Source of the DNA: Takakia lepidozioides
Taxonomy: Eukaryota; Streptophyta; Takakiopsida; Takakiales; Takakiaceae
DNA length: 64,000 nt
Assembly (NCBI GenBank): GCA_030704615.1
Contig: CM060732.1
Span: 77,047,053 to 77,111,052 of the forward strand
Reading direction: 5' to 3'
Shown here: positions 35,701 to 48,850 of the stretch, piece by piece
Layout of the letters: each line of letters begins with the position of its first letter
How positions within the stretch are numbered: position 1 is the stretch's first letter
Translations under genes and position numbers: made by a program
The notes under the pieces: model-generated
The model's input: the letters and a program-made list of their open reading frames with translations, nothing else
What the model was told of the DNA's origin: nothing
Databases searched by the model: none

Positions 35701-38700
35701 GCTGCGCATCTCCGCAATCTTGAGCATCTTTGCGAGCTTTTCCAGGTTTCCAGTAATAAGGTACAGGAAAGAGAGTCGCTCGAAGTTCTTTGTCTTCTGA
35801 TAGGAGTATTCCACAATCTCATGGTTTCCCTGCAATGGTTACACATACTTGAGAGTGCAAAACATGGAAGGAAGCTCCAGAATGTGAGGCCTTCCTGAAT
35901 TGGTCAAAATACAATCTATTGACAGCAACTTACACTCTGCTGCTTTCGACAGAGTGCTTTGACCATTCACAAGTCACAGAGTCCAAAACCAATGCAGCAC
36001 ATAGGCCCACCAGAGCTAGATGGAGACAGTGGCCACTGTGAACCCACCAGCACAGGAGCATGAAAAAGCTCAAACCATTCTGTATGGACAGTAAAACTTC
36101 CATTTCCCCCTCAGGTAAAGAAACTGTGAATGGGCAAGAGTGCAGGAAAAACAGGTTGCTGTGCAGTCTCAATTGCAAATCCTCTGTATTCTGAGGTGGC
36201 CATGGCGAGCATAGTTACGCGCACCACACTTATGTCGACATTGCAAAGTACAGACACAAAACAGTTGTACTCATCAGATAAACCCCAGGGAACACCCATT
36301 GCTATTGTCCACAACCGGTCTAGACTGACATCCAGGCCACAGAGAGAGGAAGAAAGAAGAAATACAGAATAACTTTATAACATCCAAGCAAAGCTCGAAG
36401 AAATTGTGTGAGACAAGAGCCCATTACCCAAGAAAGCAAGAAAGAGAATTACTTCATAACATCCACAGAGAGAAGATTAAATGCTCTGTGAGTCCACTCG
36501 GGACCTAGAGGGGGGGAGAGAAAGAGAGAGAGCTCTAGGTACACCATTCATACCTGCCGGAGCGCTTCAATGCCAAGCCTGTGCCAGTAATCCTTCTCAT
36601 CAATCTCCTTAGCTGATGCCACCGCAACTGCAGTATTACCACACTCCACTGCCAAGTTGAATCGTGTGTGCTCATCTTTGACAAAGTGCAAAGCCACTTC
36701 AGGGAAACCTTTCTGTTGTAGGTATGCGATGATTGACTGGCCACAAAGTTTCATATTTTGTATCATTTGAACCACCTGATCATTGTCTCAGAAACCAGTG
36801 CAGTAGAGAAACATCAGCACAGGCTCATCCAGAAAGGCAAACAAAGGCATGCATTTCCATTGCCAGAGCAATGACCATGTGACAACACGCTAAGTGTCCA
36901 GGGGACTGCTGATGGTTACTTCCTCTCTGCCGACCAATGCAGGAAAACCAGTAGTTTTGGAAAAATAAACTTGAATACAGTTTGTAGCATTCTTGACCGG
37001 CTACCCAGTGGATGCAGATAATCTTGTAACAATGAACGTATGAAGAAAACACCACCAGCAGAGCCAATACATTACTCACCGCCTGTGAGATCCCTAGGGC
37101 TACATAAAATAAGCACTAACATCACAATTTCACACATCCTCATCAGATTGCCAGTCATTCTCATATGTACAAGTGGGTCAGATCAGTTCATCACAAGTGG
37201 GGACATGTGTCTACCTGATCATATTTCCGTTGGAGGAGAGCCAACTTAAAGCTATACTCAGTAGGATCGATCTGAATAACACGGTTCTTCCCATCTCGAT
37301 CCAAACAATAAAGCGTGTTCTGTGCAACCTTGGTGACATAGATGGGGACATCAAGGGTGCGCACAATCCCACTGTCACCATTCGGTAGACAGTACTTGAT
37401 GTGGTTGAGTGTTGTGTAGAGAAACACACCTGATTCATCCCATGCCCCACTCTTCACACGAATGGTTTCATGAACTGTGCAGAGGTGTACAAGCTTCTTG
37501 GTGGTAATGATGATGGAATGCTTGCTGAGAAGGGCCACCATCTCCATGTCATTTGACCAGACAACGTACTTCACAAATGGGGTGCTCAGATCCCCAAGCG
37601 TGGTACGCTGCTGCAAATCAAACAAAGCCACCTTGTCCTCTGACCGGCAAAGCAAGGTGCCAGTGCCTGCGTAGAACACATCGGTTGTGGGGACAGGAAG
37701 GCTGCATTTCTTGGTCACGTCATTCTTCATGTCCTTGATCAAGACCTGGTCCATTGAATCTTGATTTGAGCTACATGATGCTCTACTAAGAGAAGCAGAT
37801 AGATTGAAAGTCCCCCAACAGGGTATTACCATGCAATTGTAGCCCACCTTAGAAATGGCTAAGGAAAATAAATTTCACACTACAAAACCCTTGGGTCACT
37901 CTTGGTATCCCCAAAAGACCATGAAACCCCACTAGGACCACTCACAAGTGGTTTCGTTGTTTGAAATTCTAAGGAAAAGATGAAACAAACAAGCAGTGGC
38001 AGTGCTTCTGGGGACACTGCCCACACGAGTTGCAGCTCTGGTCAACAATCACTGGAGACCCTTAGTGTCATCCTGCATCGGAAAGCTAATCTTCAGCAAA
38101 GGAACCGCAGTCAGACTAACCCTGGGGTCAGTTGCACACAACCAAGCAGAAATCAACTTTTATGCCAGCAAGTTGTTGCGAACACTGGAGTTGTAGTAAG
38201 CTAGAACAAGTACCTGGTTGTGAGTCCTGTCCAAAACAGCAAACCGATTCCGAGCCACAAACACTGCAGATGAGCCCAGACCCCTCTTGGCATCTGGTGC
38301 ATTCTCGCCTTTTCCAGTACTATCCTTGGGAATGATATAGAGCTCATACGAACCCCCATCAACATCTGAACACAGTAGTACTGCATTTTCAGCTGAATTG
38401 TAGGAAAGCGATCTGGGGGCTTGATTCATACCCGTTGATCCCGCTCGTCGGATTGAAATCAGAGGGTTCTCTCTTCCAGTTGGGAAGTCATAAGTCCGAA
38501 GATAGCGCTCCTTAACATAATACAGAGCACCCCCCTGCACAGCAAAAGCAGGCCTCTCCCTCTCCAGCTTGAAGACTATCATGCCACTGTCATGTCCTGC
38601 TGCTAGTATATTCATCTCCGGGTGTGCTGCCAGGATCCAAAAACGGTCGTGCTCTCTTCGGAAAGTCTGCATGCCAGAGCGCTTTGACATATCCCACACT

Positions 38701-40543
38701 CGGATGCTTTTGTCCTCAGAGTTTGACACAATGATGTCTTGGCGGGCATGGAACAATACACATGACACATTATTCACGTGTCCACGTAGGGTGTCTACCT
38801 CCCATGCCTTTGTATCTGTTCAATGTGGCAGGAGAAACACAAGTTGTGAGGTTATAGCCTGTATAGCTAAGCAGATTATGCATACTCAGAGAAATATGAA
38901 TTCTTTGACAATCAGTTCTGTACGACATACAATGTGATATGCAGCATGTGGTCTCACATCAAGGGGGTAGAAAATGCTGGCCCACCTATGCAAGGTGCCA
39001 ATACCAGTATGAACATTAGTGCAGGATCCATACAGTGCAATAAGAGGCACAGGTCATCCCAGGCAATGAGCAGTCATAACTTATCTACATCCTCAGTTCT
39101 ATCAATGCATCAAAGCAGTGGTCCCAAAAAACAGCAGTGCAGAGGACATTGTGTCCTAGCAAGGAAACCTGCAGCTAATACTTCAGGTTTTATGGAAAAC
39201 CTTTCAGATGCAGATCTGGCCACATTTCCAGGCATCTGCAATCCCTGACCCACTTCTAGGGACAAAGAACTCCAAAGTGCTCAATGGTGATTTATGTGTC
39301 AATTCCCGGCAGATGGTTTTGGCTACAGTATGTTCAAGCACAATAAAAGCTGGAGTTGTAACCAGCCAGACTGCACATCTGGTAGAAACACTTGCAACTT
39401 GCGACATTGGTGGAGGCAGAGGAAAAGTAAATGTTAGGGAAAGTGCTTACCGTTCATGCGCCACAATTTAACTTGGCGATCATCTGCTCCTGATACAATG
39501 AGTGGGAGTGAGGGATGAAATGATGCCCAATTCACACCGCGGTCATGGCCCTCCAGCACATACTTTACCACCGCATCCCCTCCTCCAAATAGATCAGTAT
39601 TCATCTGTGTCAGCCGCATTATATCGTCAGCTGGAGCAACAGACTTCTTCCTCAATGCACCAATGTCCCACACTCGCACTGTTTGGTCAAGCGAAGCCGA
39701 TACCACGAGATCTTCTTTTAGATGAAATGAGGCACACATCACATAGTGGTTGTGGCCTGTGAGCACAGAAATGCAAGTGCGCGACTGCCAGTTCCAAATA
39801 CGAATAGTTTGGTCATCACTTGCAGTGACGATCCACGGATACTCGGTGTGGAACTGGACAGTTCGAATGTAATCCAAGTGACCCAGCAGCGTGAAGAGGC
39901 ATCGTCGCAGCTTGTAGTTCCATACCTTAATCTTGTAGTCATCCCCTGCATTCAACAGCCCAGATTATTTATCCACAGCACGTTTTTATCCAGCAATCTC
40001 GATTACTTCTACCTGGGAGCGGAGCTACCCATGGACGGAGATTTCTTCTGCTCTCAGGTCCTATCTACGTGTTCTGATCTGTGATTGTCCCACTGTATAA
40101 AGTGCAAACCACAGCGCATTTGCTCACTCCACTGATCCCAGTGTGAAGATCTACCATTATGGGTCATAAGGAGCTGCAATGTGCGACTGCACAGAGGTTG
40201 CAGAGTTTGTAGCTGACCTAAAGCAACAACCAGTACGGCACTGAGAGATAGAAATCTTCGTGAAAACCTGAAAGAAACTGACAGCCCTCAAGACCCACAA
40301 TGTGATGCAAAAGCGGGGAAGAAGAGGACACATACCTCCAGATACAAAAAGCGGCTGAGATTTGTGGAAATGGACCCCCCGGACAGGACCCTCATGCTCG
40401 TCAAAGCGGTCGATGAGAGTGCCCATGCGGTAGTCCCACAGCTGAATGACACCACTGTGCAAACTGGCCAGAATCCATGGCCGCCTCGGATGAAAACTCA
40501 GACCCTTCACCCGATTGCTCTTGGTCTCGAACTTGGTCAGCAT
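32763..40543 (-). CDS. COPA: Coatomer subunit alpha
   Basis: The large WD40 subunit of the COPI coat, acting in Golgi-to-ER and intra-Golgi transport. Nine coding exons: 40543-40336, 39945-39451, 38815-38214, 37745-37215, 36775-36554, 35829-35283, 35038-34588, 34033-33691, 33008-32763. All phases agree with GT/AG borders and sum to 3,645 nt (1,214 aa), close to the roughly 1,220 of the family. The N-terminus is [21 protein letters not shown] repeats fill the first third ([39 protein letters not shown]). The second propeller contains [20 protein letters not shown]. The C-terminal domain that binds epsilon-COP ends with [16 protein letters not shown] and the terminus SYSQVR. An acidic insertion ([16 protein letters not shown]) lies between. 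No lesion was seen; this is the best-supported gene here. Confidence 0.97.
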
Positions 40544-41182
40544 CGTGGATCTGTTTTGTGGGCCAGAGTGTCCCCCAGCCCAGATAGCTTCAGCAAACAA
40601 CGAGGAAGAGAAGCATCAACTGCTCGGGCACATCAATACGTGCAGGGTGCCTTTGTGGGCCAGCGATGGTTGGCTTTCAAACTACAGATCTGAGCAGAAG
40701 AACTCGCAGACATGCAATCTGCTCGACAAAGTCATCACTCTACTGGCGAAAACAATCAGTGCTTTTAATCGTCCACGTCCATTGTTTTCGTTTCCTGTCC
40801 ACCGTTTTTCGTTATCTTTTTGTGCGCGACGAACTCCTTCGTCTATAAGGAAGGTCCAACAGAGCTCGTTCCTCAACGGACGAACTGATGCAGCTCGGAA
40901 TCGCGAGCAGCTGAACAGCTGAACGTGTTCTGGTCGTTCTTCCATGCGAAACGCATGCTGAGGAGCACCATGTTTTCCTTGGAGAAGATGTTCATGGGCA
41001 CTACGCGCAAACAAAGAGGGGAGGAGACATGCCACTGGATCAACGGCCAACTCTGAAACCATGTGCATTTCAGTCTGCAGACTAAAAATCGCAAAGGGTG
41101 CAGCTTCGGTGCTAACATTGTAATTGAGCTACCTTTGTGGAACACTGGAGCTTCTGAATCTGGAGCTTCAAGGATAAGCACA
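40544..41182. promoter_or_regulatory. Shared upstream region of coatomer alpha and the hydrolase
   Basis: The two genes diverge, with start codons about 640 bp apart. Both 5' UTRs and both promoters must lie here. I see no convincing TATA box, and overlapping ORFs on both strands have no domains. Confidence 0.4.
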
Positions 41183-44100
41183 ATGTGCAGCTTAGGTCTG
41201 GCAAGCATGTCCAATGTGAAGAATTGTAAGACTGCTTCTTTCTATCCTCCATTGTGTGCGGCCAGTGGGTTTCAGAACAAGTTTGCCAGGTCTGTCGTCA
41301 CCCTTCCTTTCTCACCTTTCGGGTCTTCCTTGGTGGGGCAAGGACAATGTCATTTCCGAGCACCGCTTGGGTTATTATTAGACAGGGCAAACGGTCTAGA
41401 GATGCAAAAAGCACTCCATGTCAGAGCTGGTATGCTGGAAGATGTGGCAAACACTAGGATTCCAACCAGAGACGGCAGGGAGATTCTGGCTTTCGTCGGA
41501 AGGTCAGAGGCGGTGAAAGAGCAAACTATGCCAGCGGTTCTTTTATTCCATGAGTTCTATGGCCTAACTCCAGAGATATGCGGGTATGTTTCTGGAGCAT
41601 CTCTCTCTCTCTCTCTCTCTCTCTGCCTGCCTAAAGCCTGGCCCTGTTGGGGTTTAACTGCTGGGCAGATCACACACAGCAGATTGATGCTTGTGTGAAG
41701 AGCTTTCTAGAGGAACTCTGGAGAGCCCGTATCAATTGTTTATATCAAGGTAAGTCCCGGTACTCGAGTGAGGCCCTCACAAAGGTAGTGTATGCTCCCT
41801 CTTGTTCGGCCAAACAGGGCGCTGGGTCTATGGCTACATGGCTACGGCAAACAACGTCTGAAGTATTCTCACCCTGTCAGCAATACTCGCATTTGAGAAG
41901 TAAAGCTGATACTCAGAACAGGCGAATAGCAATTGAAACTGAGAGTGTGATCACACTGGGAAAGCTTGGATCCTTGGCCAAAAGGCTACTGTATCCCTGA
42001 AATGGATAAAAATTAAATTCTGTGATCTGTAAAGCCAGGAAGTAGCTCGAAACGGTTTGCAGAATCACATTCCAGTTTTCCTTCGCAGTGAGAAATTAGA
42101 GAGCTTAAGATGATTAAGGTGCAGTAATCTCAACCTAAGGATGGAAATCAGAGCTTTTCCCTCCACTCAGAAACAGCATTGCTTTGGGAAGACGTTGGAG
42201 GGAGTTGAAGAACTCCCATTGCCACTGAAACGTACTGTCGGGCAGGGGTATCTCTCTGTTATCATGCTGCATAGAAGCTGCCTTGAAGACCCTCCCTTCG
42301 ATATGAAGGAGGTTGTGAAGGTGATGCAGAAGGTCTCTGGTCTCATCAACAACTTACCCCTAGGTTTAGATGTGTGCTAGAATACATTGTTTAGGAACAC
42401 AATCTGTTGGTATAACAGTTGAAACTCCTCAACAATGGTTACCACCTCCCTCTTCTCATTCTCCTCCCTTCCCCCTTTTGCATATTTTCTCTTGCCTTTG
42501 TGTTTCAGTGAACTCTGTTGCTTGATCTATGGTTGTAAATTGGCCAATATAACGTGTATTTCTTGTTTTATGATCATCCATCACTCGTCTGTCCCCACTC
42601 CGGAGCTCACAGCGTTCATCTCTCATCTTCCTCCTTCACTCCTTCACATGCTTAATATCTTGTTGTTCTACACTTTCAAATCAGGAAAGCAGAAGCACTG
42701 GCGAAAGAGGTTGGGTGCATTGTGATAGCACCAGACACCTATCGTGGTGCTAGCACTCGCTTCATCCCCAAGGCTATTTTTCTTGCCCTCACCACGTCTC
42801 AGGTATACCAACATCCATCGAATGCGACAGTGAGAGAGGGAGGAGGATGGGATTCAGCGTTGCGTATCATGACCTGGACATGGAACATAGCAGGCCCCCA
42901 CATTCTGACAGGATTAGATGGTGGCCTTTATCTGCAAGTCTACGTTGGGAAGGGTTCGCAATGCTACATGTTTAACAAGTTTGTTCTTTGTTTCTGCAAG
43001 GAACGGGTGAATGAAGATTTAAATGAGGTTCTTTCTTGGGTTTCAAGTATACATCAAGTGGATATCAGCAGGGTAAGAGCATGATCCCAACATTTCACAT
43101 CTTCAAGCTGCTCCAGTTTTAGCTTTCTATCCATTGTTTGAGGCTGAGAACTGCATAATGAAAGATGCTTAAATTTCAACAACACCTGGGGACCTTTTGC
43201 TAGCATCCTTGCTGGGGGAATGTTAACCATTTCTATTTGTGGGGCCAACTGACAAAAGCCCTTGGGGTGAGCAAGTGCTTAAGGAGGACCTGAAGTATCC
43301 ATGGGTCTACCAATGTAGATCGTGCAATGTGGGTGTGTAATCCAGATCTGCTGTTTGCAATGTGTGGGCGATCGATCATGGTGTTTGTTGGTGCAACTTG
43401 TGCAGGTTGGTATTGTAGGCTTTTGTTATGGGGGTGGCAAGGCCTTGACATTTAGCATCAACTATAAGAGAGCAAAGGCAACAGTGATAATATATGGAAA
43501 GCCTGTGAGTATTGGTCTTCCCTTCCCCGGGGTTTCTTTCTTTCTTGTGAAGCCAAGGGCTGATGCAGCAGTCTCTTCCATGTTTTGGAGGCTACATTGA
43601 GTAGACTTGCACTGGTGTGGCATGTACATGTCTAGCTGTTCAATTGAAACTAAATTGCGCAGTACCAACCTTTACACCCGTCAGTTGTCTAATTGACCGA
43701 GGGTTTGTAAATGTGAGGAGAAAGGTTTTGGAGGTCGAAACTCTTGAAAACATTGGAGGTTCTGTGTTGGGTATCTTTGGAGATGAAGATGCACAATTTC
43801 CTACTCGAACGGTGGGTTTTTCTCAATAACCATCAAATCGTTTTTTCAATATCTGGACCTCACATTTGGAGAACTCGTAAAGGTTTTCTGGCACTGGTCA
43901 TGCTCATAATAGGTAAATATGTTTCGCGAAGCTTTAAACAAAGCAGGGGTGAAGAACAAAGTCAGTATCTACGAAGGTCAAGGCCATGTATTTTGGCGTG
44001 ACATGGACCAGGTACATTTGATTCACTCCTTTTGTTTCTGGAGATGGTATATTTTACCATGCAAAAGATTTTGTATTCAGTTAGACGTCTAGACTCTAGG

Positions 44101-44245
44101 CATCTGCAAGAAAATGAGGTCTTTAAGGAGTGCGAGGTCTTGACAGGTGAAAGATAATGGGCCACAAAAGCGAGCATGGGTTGAGGTAACCACCTTCTTG
44201 AAAGAGGCACTGTCTAGTGGAGTTGTAGATAATGAAGTTGCATGA
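41183..44245 (+). CDS. Dienelactone hydrolase family protein, probably organelle-targeted
   Basis: An alpha/beta hydrolase of the carboxymethylenebutenolidase family; the substrate cannot be told. Seven exons: 41183-41583, 42685-42802, 43001-43072, 43406-43504, 43725-43811, 43913-44011, 44147-44245. Phases fit (975 nt, 324 aa). A Ser/Phe/Ala-rich N-terminus of about 70 residues suggests a transit peptide. The core shows PAVLLFHEFYGLTPEI, CIVIAPDTYRGAST, the nucleophile elbow GFCYGGGKALTF (Cys as in dienelactone hydrolases), LGIFGDEDAQFP (Asp) and EGQGHVFW (His), a complete Cys-Asp-His triad. The frame is open upstream to 41063 without ATG. ATG 41207 is an alternative start. Intron 1 holds a CT run at 41602-41624. 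Confidence 0.9.
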
Positions 44246-44249
44246 ATTC

Positions 44250-45140
44250 TCCAACGCGTTTGTCTCTCATGCCAAAGCTTCCTCCCTGCTCATATCAGCT
44301 AACATGAAAGTATGTTGAAGGATCAAAGAGTCGCAGGTTTTTCAGTATATGAATTTTTAAAGTTCCTCTCGAGAGTATACTCAGGGGGATAGACAAAAGA
44401 CCCTATCTTGCTCTCATGTGCCTTGGAATTCTAGAGTCCACTTGATACATCTGTTGTTGCTTAGAATAATGCACATTCTACAGAAAAATCTTTCCCATGC
44501 ATTTTGCGCCTCCCACCAAATAAAGGTGTTTTTTCTTTTCTGCCACAAATTTAATATCTTCATTGTGAATTATCTGCCTGATGGTTGTACATGAATGGAT
44601 GCAAAGGCGCTCATTTCTTGGTTGACTTATTAGTAGATTGTCTTACCACGCAGGCAAATTGAAGCAAAATTAGGGCCATAAAACTAGGCACTAGATACAA
44701 CTAGCTACCAAAGCAACAATTTTGTCATCTTCTAACACTGCCAATGCGAACTGCACTGGCCATCTTCATCAGCTTCTCCCTATTCAAAGATGAAAGGTAG
44801 CTTGAGGCGAACAGGATAAGGTGTGTGTGTGTGCAGCTTGCCAAGGGGATCACGTCGTATGGTTCCATTGGCAATGCACCAACTGATCCACTTTCGGCAC
44901 AAAAACATGTGACATGCACTCACACGCACGTTCCAGTCTCGTGAGCGTCAATGGGGATTTTTAGTTCACATTCTTTGCATCACCCAGACAAAAATTTAGC
45001 ATGTGTTGGGGCACCTAACAAATGGGCCATAGTTAGGGCAAGGATGTCACCCCTTTAGGACTTGCACAGGCTCCAATGCGATGCTCTCAAAGCTGAAGTG
45101 CATTGAGTACTGCAGTTAGGCTGTGATTCATCACAGAACT
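44250..45140. other. 3' region between convergent hydrolase and sucrose-transporter genes
   Basis: This gap of 890 bp must contain both 3' UTRs. No gene is visible. A short GT run lies at 44821-44832. Confidence 0.4.
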
Positions 45141-46766
45141 TCAGGCAACGGAAGAACCCCGGCCTCTGCGAAGTCTTGTGCCGCCGAGGAAATCTGGAGC
45201 CGGTCTTGGGAGTAGGAGTACTGCTGCGATGCCACCAAGAAATGCAAAGATGGATCCAAGCAAAAACGCGGGCAAATTTCCACCCCCAAAAAGCTCGTCC
45301 CAGGGACCACCTCCCACAGAGACCAACACTTGTGGCAGAACTACGGCGAGATTCATCAAACCCATCGACAAACCTTGACCACCACCAATTTTATCTGTGA
45401 AACTTGCTGTCAATGCATAAGGCACACTGTAAATCACTGCAAGTGGTACTCCAAGCACTGCAAAAAGGACCACAGATGAAATCGTGACAGACAGAGGTGG
45501 CCCTGTAGGCCCAAAGGTAAGGGTTGATCGTTTTGCTGCTGTTGTGATGAGCGCAGTCGCCGAAAAACAAGCTGCCAGTACCATGTTAGCCAGGCCCCAC
45601 ACATAGCTCGAACCCAATTTCCGGCAGAGATACTCAATTGAGAGCGATGACAGTCCCAGCACTAGGGAATTGAGCATGAGACCGAGGGAACCCACGTGAA
45701 CACCGTCTGCGTAGAGCTTCGAGACAAGCGGGTCTGAGGAAGATGGTTCGCCCCGGTACACCTCGCGTCCCATCCAATCAGTATCAAAGAGAAAAAATGG
45801 GTACAAGGCTATCCAAGTGAGTGCAGTTACAAGCATGATATACCACATGGGCCGTGGGAGGTTCTTCAGTGCTTGAATCAACTCCCAGAACAACGCCTCC
45901 GAGTCCTCCTCCTCCTCATCCTCCTCATTCTCACTACCTCCCGAGACACTTGCAGCACTCTTTGCAGCCTCTGGATCAGTGGGCTTTTCGGAGAGTAACG
46001 GGGTGGTAGAATCCGTGACCACATGCTTGCTGGCGATTGGATCCCATGGAATTTCCGACGCTGCTGTTAAGCTCACAAGAGTCGTAAACACCAGCACGAG
46101 GATGGCAAGGAGGAATGCAGATTTAAGATTGGCACAGGCAACATCACATGCTCTTGTATACGTGAAGGGGAAGACTTTGTACCAACCACCGAAGGCCCCA
46201 GTAGCGTACCCCAGGACATTGCCTACAGCCATGAAGAGAGAATAGTATGCATTCGCTCTTCGAGTTCGCCGTTGGTCCTTCCCAGTGAAGTCTGCCAACA
46301 GAGCTCGGCAGGGACCCTGCAACGTATTGTTAGCCAAGTCCAAGAGCCAGAATCCAACAACAAAAATGACGATTGCGCGCGGTCTGAAGCCAAGCGAATC
46401 CCCCAACAAGTAGCCCAGATCGGCAGCATACCCAATGACGAACACAGCAACAATTACAAGCAGGCCCCCCACAACTATGAACGGCCGCCGCCTGCCCCAC
46501 ACACTGGTGCAGCGATCGCTGTAATGCCCCACAACGGGCTGCACGAACATGCCCGAGATCGGCCCGCACAGCCATATCAAACTCGCCCACGCATGCGGAA
46601 TTCCCAACTCCTGCACGTACGGCGTCAGCAGCGACAGTTGCAACGCCCACCCAAACTGCACTCCCGCCGCCACCGACGCCACCTGCGCTAGCGCCCTCAA
46701 CGGCACTCGATTCTTCCCTTTGTTGGACCTCCTCTCCCCCCCCTCCCACCCCATCTCCCTCCCTCC

Positions 46767-46802
<36 letters not shown>

Positions 46803-46832
46803 TCTCTCCTCTCCCTCCCTTTCTCTCCTCAC
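45141..46832 (-). CDS. SUT-like: Sucrose-H+ symporter (SUT/SUC family), single exon
   Basis: A proton-coupled sucrose transporter of the GPH/MFS family, expected at the plasma or vacuolar membrane. The 563-codon ORF has no intron. About twelve membrane segments are recognisable. Family signatures are GVQFGWALQLSLLTPYVQEL, GIPHAWASLIWLCGPISG (with the conserved His of the first loop), SVWGRRRPFIVVGG and GFWLLDLANNTLQGPCRALL. The central loop is acidic (ENEEDEEEEDSE). The N-terminus from ATG 46832 is a run of Arg-Glu repeats encoded by a GA/CT microsatellite (46768-46830). ATG 46754 (MGWEGG) would avoid it and may be the true start. The C-terminus is Arg-rich after the last membrane segment. 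Confidence 0.93.
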
Positions 46833-47017
46833 GTCCTAAGATTCCTTCCCTGCACACACCTCCGCTTCTCCCTGACACATAAGTTATAGACTTTCCACTC
46901 AAACACCTCTCCCCCTCCCTTCGTCCCTCTCCGCCACGTGGCACCCCCCCTCATCCCTAAACCCTAACAAACTCTGCTTCTGCTGACCACCCCGCCACCC
47001 TCTCTTCTGTCCTCCAT

Positions 47018-47053
<36 letters not shown>

Positions 47054-48850
47054 CTCCTGTGTCTCCTCGCTCCACCGAACTTACCTACTCACTGCAGTGC
47101 ACACGTCTTCCCCACGCATCTCCACGCTCGTGCGCTGCACTTCTCTGTTCTTTTTCTTTTTAGAGAATTGTAGCCCTGTACAGTCTCTTTCCTGTTGTCT
47201 GACCTTCTTCAGGCGGTAGGTGATCTGACTTCTGTTTATCATTATATCTAGCTCTATGAGATTTTGCTTTTTCCCTTTGGGATAGTTTTACCCATTTTGT
47301 ACACTCACTCACTTGTGTCTTTTTATACAGCTATACAGGGATATTCTTGTAAGTTCTTTGTTCTTTCTCTTTTTTGTTTTATTTTTATTTTTTGTTTTGA
47401 AAGGGAAATACCCGGAACGACCGCTCACAAATCAGGCGCCTTAATTATATTGAGAGGAGAAAATAACATCTTTTCTTTAGGTATACAGGAAAGAGATTTT
47501 CTTTTTCTTTTTCTTTCAATATCGGTATTCTTGCTGCTAGGCTCCCCTTTGAGAGCAACCTAGAGTAGTTAGTAACGGAAAATATTGATTGATTGATTTA
47601 TTTTATTTTTATTTATTTTTCTAGAAAAGGAAACCTGGAAGCGACTGCGCACAGTTCAGGCCCTTGAGGAGGGGGAAAAATTAACCCCCTTTCAGATAAG
47701 CCATCACGCACACAGGTGGGAAACGTCACCACCAGACCAACCGGTCACACACACCAGGCAGGGCAGCGGGTTTGAACCCCGAACCACCAGGGCCACACAC
47801 TGTGCTTAATTTAATTATGGTTTTGTTTTTTGGTTAAATTATGGCTAAAATGTGGGTGATGTTTACAGGTATGACGTCCAGGTGCAGCCACCAACGTGTA
47901 CTCGTTGGTGGACACGTGTACAAGTGTACGCAGTCCACGGGAGAGCGGGCCCACAGATGATTATGCGGCCAGCTTTTTTTGTTGTCTATATGTCGGCGTT
48001 GGAGGTTTGATCCCAGCACGCGGGGCCACTAACGGAGCGGTCAGTGTCCGTGTCCTGGCACGGAAAAAGAGACGGAAAGTGTATCCATCCAACATGCACT
48101 TTTCTTTTCGGGATGTTTATTTGGGGCGGCCCTACCGGCGCAAATTATCGGTGCTATGATGAAACTAATGTTAGCAGGCAGGCTCGTGTTTGTGTCGTTA
48201 TTCAGAAGGGTTGTATTTCAATAACGGGAGTCTGGAGTCGGGAGTCGGGAGTTGAACACACGCTGAGCTGCAGCAAAAGATCTTTGGATGGATGTGTGTG
48301 AGAAGTTGAATATTATTCATTGATGATGAGGCAACTTTGAGTGATGGGATGATACGCAATCGTTCAAGTCCAAGATGATGTGGCAGTTCCATAGTACATG
48401 CTACACAAACACGCAACATTGACCGGGTACATTAGATCGCAATGCAATATAGCCACCAAAAGCAATGTGTCCCTCTAAATTGTTTTTGTTTTTTTTAAAG
48501 AAGAGGGACAGTGGCCTCGAATTTCGAAACTTTATAGATAATGAACGAAACGACCCAGAATTACAGAGGGTGGAAAAATTAACCACCGGCACTGCCGTCA
48601 AGGCTTACTGTGCCGGGGGGACATCCCCGGAAATTGTCTATCTATCAAACATGCACCAAAATCATACATTACTTAATATTTTATCCAATCATCTTAAATA
48701 TTTAATTTATTTATATATGTTAAACGTTGAATGGTTTTGTGAAAATTTCTCGCGACTCCTGCAATGCTTTGCGTGGTCGTGCCTTAAGAAGGCAAATCCA
48801 ACAAAATAACTCTCATTTCTTTCAAAAATGTAATGTAGGACTATGCAACA
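46833..48850. other. Upstream of the sucrose transporter: CT microsatellite and short repeats
   Basis: A pure CT tract at 47024-47050 lies within the likely promoter or 5' UTR of the minus-strand transporter. GGGTTTGAACCCC at 47768-47780 reads on the minus strand as GGTTCAAACCC, a perfect Pol III B box, suggesting a SINE fragment. A short similar word (GAGGTTTGATCCC) lies near 48003. No gene is recognised. Confidence 0.4.

Noticed and set aside
46330..46944. 204-codon minus-strand ORF at the sucrose-transporter 5' end
   Set aside because: Out-of-frame shadow of the transporter extended by the GA microsatellite.
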